Shown in pieces: positions 23,745-31,679 of a DNA stretch of 64,000 bases. Where the stretch lies: positions 620,001-684,000 of the forward strand of contig CAWKKD010000006.1 of the NCBI GenBank assembly GCA_963850195.1, read 5' to 3'. The stretch is from Actinoallomurus sp963850195 (GTDB taxonomy: Bacteria > Actinomycetota > Actinomycetes > Streptosporangiales > Streptosporangiaceae). Numbering within the stretch: the stretch's first letter is position 1; every line of letters begins with the position of its first letter. The position numbers were made by a program, and so were the translations under genes. The notes beneath the pieces were generated by a model that saw only the letters and a program-made list of their open reading frames with translations, searched no databases and had not been told where the DNA came from.

Positions 23745-24464
23745 ATGAACAGCGTCGCTGTCGTTCTGGCCGGTGGTACGGGTCAGCGGCTCGGTCTCGC
23801 CGCACCCAAGCAGCTCGCCGCGGTCGGCGGGCGACCGATCCTCGCCCGCGCCATCGAGGCGTTCGACGCGAGCCCGGTGATCGAGGAGGTCATCGTGGTG
23901 ATGGCCCCCGGTCACCTCGCCGACGCGGAACTGATCGCGAAGCCGTTCGCGAAGGTCACGCGCGTCATCGAGGGCGGCGCGACCCGTACGGAGTCGACGC
24001 TGCGGGCGCTGTCCGCGCTGGCCGGGCTGCCGGGCGAGTGCCGCGTGCTCTTCCATGACGCGGCACGGCCGTTCGTGGACGGGCGGATCATCGCCGACTG
24101 CGTCTCGGCCCTCGAGACGGCGCACGTGGTCGCGGTCGCGGTGCCGTCGTCCGACACCGTCGTCGTCGTGGAGGGCGACCGCGTGGTGGAGATGCCACGC
24201 CGCGACCGGCTCCGGAGGTTCCAGACGCCGCAGGGCTTCCGGCTGGCCACGATCCGCACCGCGTACGAGCACGCGCTGGCCGACCCGGGGTTCGGCGCGA
24301 GCGCGCCGACCGACGACTGCGGAGTGGTCCACCGCTATCTGCCCGAGATCCCCATCGTGGTGGTCCCGGGCAGCGAGCAGAACATCAAGGTGACGCATCC
24401 GGTCGACCTGCTCATCGCCGAGCAGATCACGTCTCGCGAGAGCGCCCCAGGCTCGGCGGGCTGA
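23745..24464 (+). CDS. IspD/TarI-family cytidylyltransferase
   Basis: The 239-residue enzyme has all active-site elements of this family: VVLAGGTGQRLG with PKQLAAVGG, FHDAARPFV near residue 103, RDRLRRFQTPQGF near 155, TDDCGVVHRYLPEIPI near 192 and NIKVTHPVDLLIAE near 218. It activates a polyol or methylerythritol phosphate with CTP. The TDDCGVVxRYLPxxPI and EGGATRTEST wording is closer to ribitol-5-phosphate cytidylyltransferases (TarI/Bcs1 N-domain) than to housekeeping IspD, and no ispF follows. In a surface-polymer region a CDP-polyol product is the better guess; IspD activity cannot be excluded. The 3' end overlaps the convergent GT2 gene by 38 bases. Confidence 0.82.
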   Translation: MNSVAVVLAGGTGQRLGLAAPKQLAAVGGRPILARAIEAFDASPVIEEVIVVMAPGHLADAELIAKPFAKVTRVIEGGATRTESTLRALSALAGLPGECRVLFHDAARPFVDGRIIADCVSALETAHVVAVAVPSSDTVVVVEGDRVVEMPRRDRLRRFQTPQGFRLATIRTAYEHALADPGFGASAPTDDCGVVHRYLPEIPIVVVPGSEQNIKVTHPVDLLIAEQITSRESAPGSAG

Positions 24465-25443
24465 CCAGGAAGCCGACGCCCCACGCGAGGTGCATGGTGG
24501 CGTACACGACCGGCAGGCGCAGCCAGGCCGAGAACGGCAGGCCGCGCCCGGTCGGCACCGATCCACCGACCATGGCGAGGGCGTAGCCGCCGGGCACGAT
24601 CCAGCCCGGCCAGAAGCCGACGGCACCCACCACGGCACCGGCGACGATCGCCAGTACGGCCATCGGCGGCGCGAGGTAGCGCAGGCTGAGGGTGCCCGCG
24701 TGCTCGCGGCCCACGACGCGGCGCCACTTGCCGGTATGGAAGAACTGCTTGGCCAGCGCGCGTACGTCGGGCCGGGGGCGGTAGGTCACCCGCATCCGAG
24801 GCGTGAACCAGACGCGGCCGCCGGTCTGGCGGATGCGGTGGTTCATCTCCCAGTCCTGGGCGCGGACGAACGTCTCGTCGTAGCCGCCGACGCGGTCGAG
24901 GGCGCTGCGGCGGAACGATCCGAGGTAGACCGTCTCCGCCTCGCCCGAGCCGCCTCCGGTGTGGAACGGCGCGTTGCCGATGCCGATCTTGGAGGTCATC
25001 GCACGCGCCACGGCCTTCTCGAACGGCGTGACGCCCTCGGCGGCCATCAGGCCGCCGACGTTGTCGGCACCGGTCTCCTCCAGGGTCTCCACCGCGGCGC
25101 GCACGTAGTCCGACGGCAGCAGCGAGTGCCCGTCGACGCGTACGACGATGGAGTACTGGGACGACTTGATGGCGGCGTTGAGGCCGTGCGGGGTGCGGCC
25201 CGTCGGGTTCGGTACGAGGATGACGCGCTGGTCGTCGGCCGCGAGCTTCTCGGCGATCTCGGCCGTACGGTCGCGCGAGGGGCCGACCGCGAGCACGAGC
25301 TCCAGCTCACCCGGGTAGTCCTGGGCGAGGATGGCCTGGACCGCCTCGGCAAGGTGCCGCTCCTCATTGAGCACGGGCATGATCACTGACACCGCTGGCC
25401 AGGCACGGTTTCCGGCAATGGGTGTGTTAGGCGAGGGATTCAT
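24427..25443 (-). CDS. Glycosyltransferase family 2 (ExoA-like), membrane-associated
   Basis: The 338-residue protein begins with a short tail and then AVSVIMPVLNEERHLAEAV, the usual GT2 start. RVDGHSLLPSDYVRAAVE near residue 105 carries the D-x-D-like element, and FVRAQDWEMNHRIRQTGGRV near 200 holds the acceptor-side acid and the Q-x-x-RW-like region. One or two hydrophobic segments at the C-terminus (from about 270) anchor it. I place the start at ATG 25443; the frame extends to a GTG at 25503, but that would leave only 23 bases to the divergent LCP gene. It likely acts in polymer assembly with the LCP gene it faces. Confidence 0.83.
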   Translation of the reverse strand: MNPSPNTPIAGNRAWPAVSVIMPVLNEERHLAEAVQAILAQDYPGELELVLAVGPSRDRTAEIAEKLAADDQRVILVPNPTGRTPHGLNAAIKSSQYSIVVRVDGHSLLPSDYVRAAVETLEETGADNVGGLMAAEGVTPFEKAVARAMTSKIGIGNAPFHTGGGSGEAETVYLGSFRRSALDRVGGYDETFVRAQDWEMNHRIRQTGGRVWFTPRMRVTYRPRPDVRALAKQFFHTGKWRRVVGREHAGTLSLRYLAPPMAVLAIVAGAVVGAVGFWPGWIVPGGYALAMVGGSVPTGRGLPFSAWLRLPVVYATMHLAWGVGFLVSPPSLGRSRET

Positions 25444-25526
25444 GACGGCGCCACGGTACTGTACGAACGCGAGGAACGCCGCAATGTAGGCAACACTTCG
25501 CACCCTCGGGGAGGCTAGGGCGGGTC

Positions 25527-27128
25527 ATGGCAGACGACATGGAGTCCGACCCGCAGGAGCGTTACTTCCGGCGGCGTCCGGGCGCTCCGGGTGAGGACGA
25601 GGCCCATCAGGCCGAGGGGGTCGCGCTCGGCGACCCGGAGTCCACCCGTGTGAAGGTCGACCGGCCGGTCCGCAGCATGTCCGGGCAGGGGGCACGCCGT
25701 CGGCGCCGCGCGCTCGTGACGGCGGCCGCGATGTCCGCCACGGTGCTGATGTTCTCCGGCGGCGGATGGGTCTTCCAGGACTACGTCCTCAGCAGCGTCC
25801 GCCGGGTCGACGCGTTCGAGGGGCTGAAGAACCGCCCAGACTCCGGACCCGAGGGCTCGATGAACATCCTGCTCGCCGGCGTCGACCGGCGTGAGGGGCT
25901 CACCACGCGCCAGATCAACGACCTGCACCTCGGCAGGGTCGGCGGACAGCGCTCCGACACGATGATGCTGGTGCACATCTCGTCGAAGCACGACAAGGTA
26001 ACCGTCGTCAGCCTGCCGCGCGACTCCCTGGTGACGATCCCCTCGCACCACTCGAACGGCTCGGAGGGCGCGAAGGGCGCCTCCGTCGGCGACCGCCAGG
26101 GCAAGCTCAACTGGGCGTACATGTACGGCGGGCCGACGCTGACGGTGCAGACCGTCGAGCGCGCCACCGGCGTGCACGTCGACCACTACATCGAGGTCAA
26201 CTTCCTCGGCTTCCTGAAGGTCGTGGACGCGCTCGGCGGGGTGACCGTCTGCACCCCGCAGGCGATCAACGACCCGAAGAGCGGGCTGCGGCTGCCCGCG
26301 GGCACGAGCAACGTGGACGGCCCGACCGCGCTCGCCTACTCCCGCGCCCGCTACACGCTGACGGGCGGCAGCGACCTCGGCCGGATCACCCGGCAGCAGC
26401 AGTTCATGTCGGCGGTGGTGCACAAGGCGCTGACGGAGCCGACCCGGTTCCCGGGGTTCCTCAGCGCGTCGCTGGGCGCCATCCGCGCGGACAAGGGCCT
26501 GTCGAAGGGCACCCTGAGCTCGCTGGCGATGCAGATGCGGGGCATGAGCACCGACAGCATCGCGTTCGCGACGGTGCCCCTGGCCGACTCCAACCACATG
26601 ACCCCGATCAACGGCGGGCCCCAGCAGTCCACCGTGCTGTGGGACCAGCGGGCGAGCGGGCAACTGTTCCGCGAGGTCGAGGGCGACCAGCCGATCATCC
26701 AGCCGGCCAAGCCGTCGGCGAGCGCCTCCGCGAGCCGTACACCGCCGGGCACGCTCACCGTGCCCCCGGACAAGATCGACGTCCGCGTGATCAACGGTGT
26801 CGGCACGGTCGGGCTCGCCGCGAAGGCGGCCGGCCAGCTCCACAAGGCCGGCTTCGGCACGACGGTCGTGCCCGGCGCGCGGCAGGGCGTGGCGACCACG
26901 GTGATCCAGTACGGGCCGGGCCGCGAGGACTCCGCGCGGACGCTCAAGGCCGCGATCCCCGGGGCCAAGATGCGGCTCGTCACCTCGCTCGGCGCGCGGG
27001 TCCAGGTCGTCGTCGGCTCGTCGTGGTCCGGGGCCAAGCAGGTCAAGGTCAGCACGCCGGACGGCACCGCCACGGGTACGAACCAGCAGATCAACGCCAG
27101 GACCGCTACAGAGAATCTCTGCAAGTGA
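25527..27128 (+). CDS. LytR-CpsA-Psr (LCP) family glycopolymer ligase
   Basis: The 533-residue protein has a long charged cytoplasmic tail, a membrane segment near residues 58-82 and an extracellular LCP domain with ILLAGVDRREG near 114, RSDTMMLVH near 142, SLPRDSLVTIP near 162, and ALAYSRARYTLTGGSDLGR near 270. A linker rich in Ser/Ala/Pro precedes a LytR_C domain (VRVINGVGTVGLAAKAAG near 420). Start ATG has GGGGAGG eleven bases before it. It would attach lipid-linked polymer to peptidoglycan. It is longer than the LCP at 2863 and diverges from a GT2 gene. Confidence 0.92.
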   Translation: MADDMESDPQERYFRRRPGAPGEDEAHQAEGVALGDPESTRVKVDRPVRSMSGQGARRRRRALVTAAAMSATVLMFSGGGWVFQDYVLSSVRRVDAFEGLKNRPDSGPEGSMNILLAGVDRREGLTTRQINDLHLGRVGGQRSDTMMLVHISSKHDKVTVVSLPRDSLVTIPSHHSNGSEGAKGASVGDRQGKLNWAYMYGGPTLTVQTVERATGVHVDHYIEVNFLGFLKVVDALGGVTVCTPQAINDPKSGLRLPAGTSNVDGPTALAYSRARYTLTGGSDLGRITRQQQFMSAVVHKALTEPTRFPGFLSASLGAIRADKGLSKGTLSSLAMQMRGMSTDSIAFATVPLADSNHMTPINGGPQQSTVLWDQRASGQLFREVEGDQPIIQPAKPSASASASRTPPGTLTVPPDKIDVRVINGVGTVGLAAKAAGQLHKAGFGTTVVPGARQGVATTVIQYGPGREDSARTLKAAIPGAKMRLVTSLGARVQVVVGSSWSGAKQVKVSTPDGTATGTNQQINARTATENLCK

Positions 27129-27233
27129 CTCTGTGCTAACCCGGCGAATCAAACCCCCATACGGGGCAATTGCCCACTAGCCTGACGTACAACGCCCTGT
27201 TCGGGGCATGGTCACTCGGTGACGGGAGTAGCG

Positions 27234-27929
27234 ATGTCCAACGGCGCTCGCCACACCTGGGGGATCCTCGCGGGAGTGGTGCTGACCGCCGCTCTCGCCG
27301 GGCTCTTGATATTCGGCAGCTACCGGCTGCAACACGGCTACGCGATCCAGTTCCACAAGCAGGACAAGTGGATCGGGGGCGGCCTGCTGGCCGCCGCGGC
27401 CATCGTCTTCGCCCTCCTCGCGTCCTCGCGCATCTCCCCGCTCGGCTCCTTGATCGGCGGCCTCGCGCTCACCGGAGCGGGCGTGCTCTTCTTCGTGTCG
27501 CAGAAGACGACCGCCGACCTGATCAACCGGTTCCCGTTCAAGCAGCAGCGCGTCACCCTCGCCGGGCTCGAGGAGGAGGGGTTCATCCTCTTCGCCGGCG
27601 TCGCCCTGCTCTTCGCCTCGTTCTTCCCGTCCCGGTGGCGGGGACACGCCCGAGACGAGGACTACAACTCCGGCTCTGGCTCCGGCTACGAGTACGGCGT
27701 GCCGGACTCCACGCCGAGCTACCGGGACCAGCAGGGCGCGACGGACCCGGTGATCGGTGGCCGTCACGTACGCGACGAGTCCTCGTACGGCGGATCGCAG
27801 GCGAACGCCTCGCAGACCAACTACGACGTGCCGCTGTACGAGCAGCAGCGCCAGCAGCCGTTCGCGGGCCGGTCGCCGTTCATGCCGCCGGAAGAGGGCG
27901 GCAACACGCGTGAGATGCGCCGCGAGTAG
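27234..27929 (+). CDS. Hypothetical four-helix membrane protein with Gly/Tyr-rich tail
   Basis: The 231-residue protein has four hydrophobic segments in residues 5-130 (TWGILAGVVLTAALAGLLIF, a Gly/Ala-rich second, a third around LIGGLALTGAGVLFF and a fourth around FILFAGVALLFASFF). A ~100-residue polar C-terminal tail rich in Gly, Ser, Tyr and Gln follows and is probably disordered and cytoplasmic. ATG 27234 is preferred over the GTG 15 bases upstream because GGGAG lies six bases before it. I do not recognise a family. It follows the LCP gene by 105 bases and may have its own promoter; a terminator hairpin overlaps its stop. Confidence 0.6.
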   Translation: MSNGARHTWGILAGVVLTAALAGLLIFGSYRLQHGYAIQFHKQDKWIGGGLLAAAAIVFALLASSRISPLGSLIGGLALTGAGVLFFVSQKTTADLINRFPFKQQRVTLAGLEEEGFILFAGVALLFASFFPSRWRGHARDEDYNSGSGSGYEYGVPDSTPSYRDQQGATDPVIGGRHVRDESSYGGSQANASQTNYDVPLYEQQRQQPFAGRSPFMPPEEGGNTREMRRE

Positions 27930-27944
27930 GGCGGTCTCCGCCCT
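27928..27944. terminator. Compact hairpin overlapping the stop codon
   Basis: AGGGCGG-TCT-CCGCCCT forms a perfect 7-bp stem with a 3-base loop. It begins inside the TAG stop of the membrane protein gene. Likely terminator for that gene, which converges on the MazG-like gene. Confidence 0.6.
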
Positions 27945-27993
27945 CTTCGGGAGATCCTGAGGGCACCGCGGCCGTCATCGCACGCCGGGGTCC

Positions 27994-28287
27994 TCAGACG
28001 CCGGCGCGCTCGGTCACGGTGGTGAGACGCCGCTCGAGGTGGGCACGCGCCTCCTCGGGGTCGCCGCCGGCGACCCCGCACATGGCGACGGCCGCGGTGA
28101 CGATCACGTCCGCGAGTTCGGCGAGGATGTCCTCGCGGGTGCGGCAGACGCCCTTGCGCGGGTTGAGCCCGTGCGTGCCGATGTAGGCCTCGGCCACCTC
28201 ACCGACCTCCTCGGACAGCTTGAGGATGAGCGTCTGCTCGTCGAGGTCGCCGAGGTAGCCGTACAGGCGGCTGATCTGGTCCCACAT
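27994..28287 (-). CDS. MazG-like nucleotide pyrophosphohydrolase
   Basis: The 97-residue protein is a single MazG-like helical domain. LSEEVGEVAEAYIG near residue 23 is the E-E-x-x-E half of the metal site and EDILAELADVIVTAA near 53 gives the E-x-x-D half. Such enzymes hydrolyse non-canonical or excess NTPs to NMP and pyrophosphate. I use the ATG giving MWDQISRLYGYL; the frame is open further upstream but into a hairpin-rich spacer. The short length fits the dimeric all-alpha pyrophosphatases of actinomycetes. Confidence 0.82.
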   Translation of the reverse strand: MWDQISRLYGYLGDLDEQTLILKLSEEVGEVAEAYIGTHGLNPRKGVCRTREDILAELADVIVTAAVAMCGVAGGDPEEARAHLERRLTTVTERAGV

Positions 28288-28300
28288 GCGCCGATCATCC

Positions 28301-28357
28301 CGCGCGTTCGCCCGAACGCGCGTCACCCCTCGGCACGGTCGTCGTTCCGAGGGGTGA
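28301..28357. terminator. Two adjacent hairpins after the acyl-CoA dehydrogenase gene
   Basis: 28323-28357 has perfect 11-bp arms (TCACCCCTCGG and CCGAGGGGTGA) around a 13-base loop, 17 bases after the dehydrogenase stop. Directly next to it, CGCGCGTTCG-CC-CGAACGCGCG (28301-28322) is a perfect 10-bp inverted repeat. Together they should isolate the MazG-like gene from the dehydrogenase transcript. Confidence 0.65.
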
Positions 28358-28374
28358 TGGCACAGGTCATCGGT

Positions 28375-29544
28375 CTACTTGAGGAGCTGGCGTGCCATGA
28401 CGACGCGCTGGATCTGGTTGGTGCCCTCGTAAATCTGGGTGATCTTGGCGTCGCGCATCATGCGCTCGACCGGGTAGTCCCTCACGTAGCCGTAGCCACC
28501 GAGGAGCTGGACGGCGTCGGTGGTGATCTCCATCGCGGCGTCGGAGGCGAAGCACTTGGCGGCCGAGGACACGAACGTCAGGTCCGCGATCTTGGCGCCC
28601 TCCATGGCGCGCTCGGACTTGGCGGCGGCGGCGTACGTGAGCTGCCGCGCGGCCTCGAGCTTCATCGCCATGTCGGCGAGCATGAACTGGACGCCCTGGA
28701 ACTCCGCGATGGCCTTGCCGAACTGCTTGCGCTCCTTGACGTAGCCGATGGCGTAGTCGAGCGCGCCCTGGGCGATGCCGAGGGCTTGGGCCGCGATGGT
28801 GACACGGGTGTGGTCGAGGGTGGCCAGCGCGGTCTTGAACCCGGTGCCCTCCTCGCCGATCATCCGGTCGGCGGGGATCCGCACGTCGTCCATGATGACC
28901 TCGCGCGTCGGCGAGCCCTTGATGCCGAGCTTCTTCTCCGGGGCGCCGAAGCTCACGCCGGTGTCGTTCTTCTCGACGACGAAGGCGGAGATGCCACGGG
29001 AACCCTGGCCGGGGTCTGTGACGGCCATCACCGTGTAGTAGTCCGAGACGCCCGCGTTGGTGATCCAGCGCTTGGTGCCGTTGAGCACCCAGTGATCCCC
29101 ATCACGTACGGCCTTGGTCCTCATCGCCGCGGCGTCACTGCCGGCCTCGGGCTCGGACAGCGCGTACGAGAACATCGCTTCGCCGCGTGCCACGGGGCTG
29201 AGGTACCGTTTCTTGAGATCTTCCGATCCTGAGAGCAGGAGCGGGACGGTGCCGAGTTTGTTCACCGCTGGAATCAGCGAGGAGGAGGCGCACGCCCGCG
29301 CGACCTCTTCGATGACGATCACTGTGGCGAGGGCGTCCGCACCGACACCCTCGTACACCTCAGGGACATGGACGGCATGCAGGTCAGCCTGGATCAGTGA
29401 CTCGTAGACGGCCTGGGGAAACTCCGAGGTCTCGTCGGTCTCCGCGGCTCTCGGAGCGATCTTGTCGTCCGCGACGGCACGCACCGTTTCCCGGAGCATC
29501 GCGTGCTCCTCGGAGAGTTCGTACAGGGGAAAGTCTGGGGTCAT
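28375..29544 (-). CDS. Acyl-CoA dehydrogenase
   Basis: The 389-residue FAD enzyme starts MTPDFPLYELSEEHAMLRET and has the family order: helical N-domain, beta-domain with YALSEPEAGSDAAAMRTKA near residue 128 and NGTKRWITNAGVSDYY near 155, and C-terminal helical domain with GGYGYVRDYPVERMMRDAK and the catalytic Glu in QIYEGTNQIQR near 372. It desaturates acyl-CoA, passing electrons to ETF. The open frame runs far upstream to 30363 but only as antisense of ugd; the ATG at 29544 matches family starts. A 6-bp-arm inverted repeat sits 22 bases upstream. Chain-length specificity cannot be read. Confidence 0.9.
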   Translation of the reverse strand: MTPDFPLYELSEEHAMLRETVRAVADDKIAPRAAETDETSEFPQAVYESLIQADLHAVHVPEVYEGVGADALATVIVIEEVARACASSSLIPAVNKLGTVPLLLSGSEDLKKRYLSPVARGEAMFSYALSEPEAGSDAAAMRTKAVRDGDHWVLNGTKRWITNAGVSDYYTVMAVTDPGQGSRGISAFVVEKNDTGVSFGAPEKKLGIKGSPTREVIMDDVRIPADRMIGEEGTGFKTALATLDHTRVTIAAQALGIAQGALDYAIGYVKERKQFGKAIAEFQGVQFMLADMAMKLEAARQLTYAAAAKSERAMEGAKIADLTFVSSAAKCFASDAAMEITTDAVQLLGGYGYVRDYPVERMMRDAKITQIYEGTNQIQRVVMARQLLK

Positions 29545-29565
29545 GTGCCGATCGTACGCTGTCCA

Positions 29566-29581
29566 CCTACTCGCAAGTAGG
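29566..29581. promoter_or_regulatory. Operator-like inverted repeat between acyl-CoA dehydrogenase and ugd
   Basis: CCTACT-CGCA-AGTAGG is a perfect 6-bp-arm inverted repeat in the 114-base divergent region, close to the dehydrogenase start. It has the size of a TetR-type operator, a common control for acyl-CoA dehydrogenases. No regulator gene is adjacent. Confidence 0.35.
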
Positions 29582-29658
29582 GCCGGTAGCATGCCGAGCG
29601 GCCCGGTGGGGACGTCAGTGGGGTCGGGCATCAATTTCTTAGGAAGGGAGGCAGGGCC

Positions 29659-30978
29659 TTGGCACAACGCTTGACCGTTATCGGCACCGGCTACCTGGGC
29701 GCCACCCACGCGGCATGCATGGCCGACCTGGGCTTCGAGGTGCTCGGCATCGACGTTGACGCCGACAAGATCGCGCGGCTGGCAGCCGGCGAGTTGCCGT
29801 TCTACGAACCGGACCTCGAACCGATCCTGCGCCGCAATCTGGCGAACGGGCGGCTCCGCTTCACCACGTCCTACGACGAGGCGGCCGAGTTCGGCGACGT
29901 GCACTTCGTGTGCGTCGGCACGCCGCAAAAGCCCGGCGAGTACGCCGCCGACATGAGCTACGTCGACGACACCATCACCGCACTGGCGCCGCGCCTGACC
30001 CGCGCGTGCCTCGTGGTGGGCAAGTCCACGGTGCCCGTCGGCACCGCCGAACGCCTCGCCAAACGGCTGGCCCGGCTGTCCCCCGCGGGCGAGCTGGCCG
30101 AGCTGGCGTGGAACCCCGAGTTCCTCCGCGAGGGCTACGCCGTACAGGACACGCTGCACCCGGACCGCATCGTGATCGGAGTGCAGTCCGACCGCGCGGA
30201 GAAGGTCATGCGCGAGGTCTACGCGCCGATGATCGCCAACGAGGTACCCATGGTCGTCACGGACTACCCCACGTCCGAGCTGGTCAAGGTCTCCGCGAAC
30301 GCCTTCCTCGCCACCAAGATCTCCTTCATCAACGCGATGGCCGAGGTCTGCGAGGCCGCACACGCCGATGTGACGAAGCTCTCCGAGGCGCTGTCACACG
30401 ACGACCGGATCGGTGGCAAGTTCCTCGGCGCGGGGCTCGGCTTCGGCGGCGGGTGCCTGCCCAAGGACATCCGCGCGTTCATGGCGCGCGCCGGCGAACT
30501 CGGCGTCGACCAGGCCCTGTCGTTCCTGCGCGAGGTCGACGCGATCAACATCCGCCGCCGCATCCGCATGGTGGACCTGGCGCGCGAGCTGCTCGGCGGC
30601 TCGTTCATCGGCCGTACGGTCGGCGTGCTGGGCGCGGCGTTCAAGCCCAACTCCGACGACATCCGCGACTCGCCCGCGCTCGACGTGGCGACCTCGATAC
30701 GCGGACAGGGCGGCCTGGTCACGGTCTATGACCCCCAGGCGCTGGACAACGCCCGCCGCGCGCACCCGGAGCTGATGTACGGCTCGTCCGCCCAGGACGC
30801 CGCCGGAGGCGCGCACGTGGTGCTTCTGCTCACCGAGTGGAAGGACTTCCGCGAGATGGACCCCGACGCGCTCGGGGCCGTGGTCGCCGAACGCAACATC
30901 GTCGACGGCCGCAACGCGCTCGACCCCGAACGCTGGCGGTCCGCGGGCTGGCACTACCGCGCGCTGGGAAGGCCCTGA
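29659..30978 (+). CDS. ugd: UDP-glucose 6-dehydrogenase
   Basis: The 439-residue enzyme converts UDP-glucose to UDP-glucuronate with two NAD. It shows IGTGYLGATHAACMADLG at the N-terminus, KSTVPVGTAERLA near residue 120, AWNPEFLREGYAVQDTLHPD near 152 and GLGFGGGCLPKDIRAF near 260 with the catalytic Cys. That GGGCLPKD form is typical of true Ugd. Start is a TTG with GGAAGGGAGG upstream. UDP-glucuronate would feed the surface-polymer genes to the left, although the gene sits next to purE/purK. The final A of its TGA stop is the first base of a 19-bp hairpin stem. Confidence 0.92.
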   Translation: MAQRLTVIGTGYLGATHAACMADLGFEVLGIDVDADKIARLAAGELPFYEPDLEPILRRNLANGRLRFTTSYDEAAEFGDVHFVCVGTPQKPGEYAADMSYVDDTITALAPRLTRACLVVGKSTVPVGTAERLAKRLARLSPAGELAELAWNPEFLREGYAVQDTLHPDRIVIGVQSDRAEKVMREVYAPMIANEVPMVVTDYPTSELVKVSANAFLATKISFINAMAEVCEAAHADVTKLSEALSHDDRIGGKFLGAGLGFGGGCLPKDIRAFMARAGELGVDQALSFLREVDAINIRRRIRMVDLARELLGGSFIGRTVGVLGAAFKPNSDDIRDSPALDVATSIRGQGGLVTVYDPQALDNARRAHPELMYGSSAQDAAGGAHVVLLLTEWKDFREMDPDALGAVVAERNIVDGRNALDPERWRSAGWHYRALGRP

Positions 30979-31051
30979 GAGACTGTTGGGGAGCCCCATG
31001 CCCTACTGCGCGGCACCGCTCGCGACGGACGAGGGCTCCCCAACAGTCTCT
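30978..31051. repeat. Long-stem hairpin element, copy 1 (terminator-like)
   Basis: A perfect 19-bp stem (30978-30996 with 31033-31051, AGAGACTGTTGGGGAGCCC and its complement) encloses a 36-base loop that starts CATGCCCTACTGCG. The stem begins at the last base of the ugd stop codon. A second copy with the same stem family and loop start lies at 53456-53508. It should terminate ugd transcription and perhaps read-through from purE. Confidence 0.75.
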
Positions 31052-31070
31052 GAGGCCGAGTCCCCGGTGA

Positions 31071-31104
31071 GCCCGGCATCGCCTCCCTGGAGGCGATGCC
31101 GGGC
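31071..31104. terminator. Perfect 16-bp hairpin between ugd and purE
   Basis: GCCCGGCATCGCCTCC and its exact complement are separated by only CT, giving a very stable stem between convergent ugd and purE. It can act in either direction. Confidence 0.7.
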
Positions 31105-31136
31105 GCCGTCGACGTCGTGAGTGGACCCGCCTCGGG

Positions 31137-31167
31137 CTGCCGGGTTGAGACGTGTCTCGCCCGGCAG
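31137..31167. terminator. Hairpin downstream of purE
   Basis: CTGCCGGG pairs with CCCGGCAG, with an inner GAGAC-GT-GTCTC stem across a small internal loop. It starts 12 bases after the purE stop (minus strand) and is its likely terminator. Confidence 0.6.
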
Positions 31168-31178
31168 GACAGCGACTC

Positions 31179-31679
31179 CTAGTCGGAGACGCCCTGGCGG
31201 CGCAGGCGCTCACCCTTGGCCTTCGCGCTGGCGTGCAGGTCGCGCTGGAACTCCTCCATGCGCTCGCGCAGCTCCGGGTCGGACGCCGCGAGGATCCGTA
31301 CGGCGAGCAGGCCGGCGTTGCGCGCGTTGCCGACGGCGACGGTCGCGACCGGCACCCCGGCGGGCATCTGCACGATCGACAGCAGGGAGTCGATGCCGTC
31401 GAGGTACTTCAGGGGTACGGGCACGCCGATGACCGGCAGCGGCGTGACGGCGGCGAGCATGCCCGGCAGGTGGGCGGCGCCGCCCGCGCCCGCGATGATG
31501 ACGCTCAGCCCGCGGCCGGCCGCCTCGGTGCCGTACGCGATCATCTCGTGCGGCATGCGGTGCGCCGAGACCACGTCGGCCTCGTACGCCACGTCGAACT
31601 CCTCCAGCGCCTCGCCTGCGGCCTTCATCACCGGCCAGTCCGAGTCGCTGCCCATCACGACGCCGACGCGCGTGCTCAT
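31179..31679 (-). CDS. purE: N5-carboxyaminoimidazole ribonucleotide mutase
   Basis: The 166-residue class I PurE moves the carboxylate of N5-CAIR to carbon 4 in purine synthesis. The N-terminal VGVVMGSDSDWPVMKAAGEAL and AHRMPHEM near residue 42 form the nucleotide and carboxylate site. GAGGAAHLPGMLAAVTPLPV near 66 is the conserved active-site loop. It overlaps purK by 4 bases as a translationally coupled pair. Length and motifs are normal. Confidence 0.95.
   Translation of the reverse strand: MSTRVGVVMGSDSDWPVMKAAGEALEEFDVAYEADVVSAHRMPHEMIAYGTEAAGRGLSVIIAGAGGAAHLPGMLAAVTPLPVIGVPVPLKYLDGIDSLLSIVQMPAGVPVATVAVGNARNAGLLAVRILAASDPELRERMEEFQRDLHASAKAKGERLRRQGVSD

Noticed and set aside
28375..30363. 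662-codon extension of the acyl-CoA dehydrogenase
   Set aside because: The extra 270 codons are antisense of ugd and have no family similarity; the ATG at 29544 fits.
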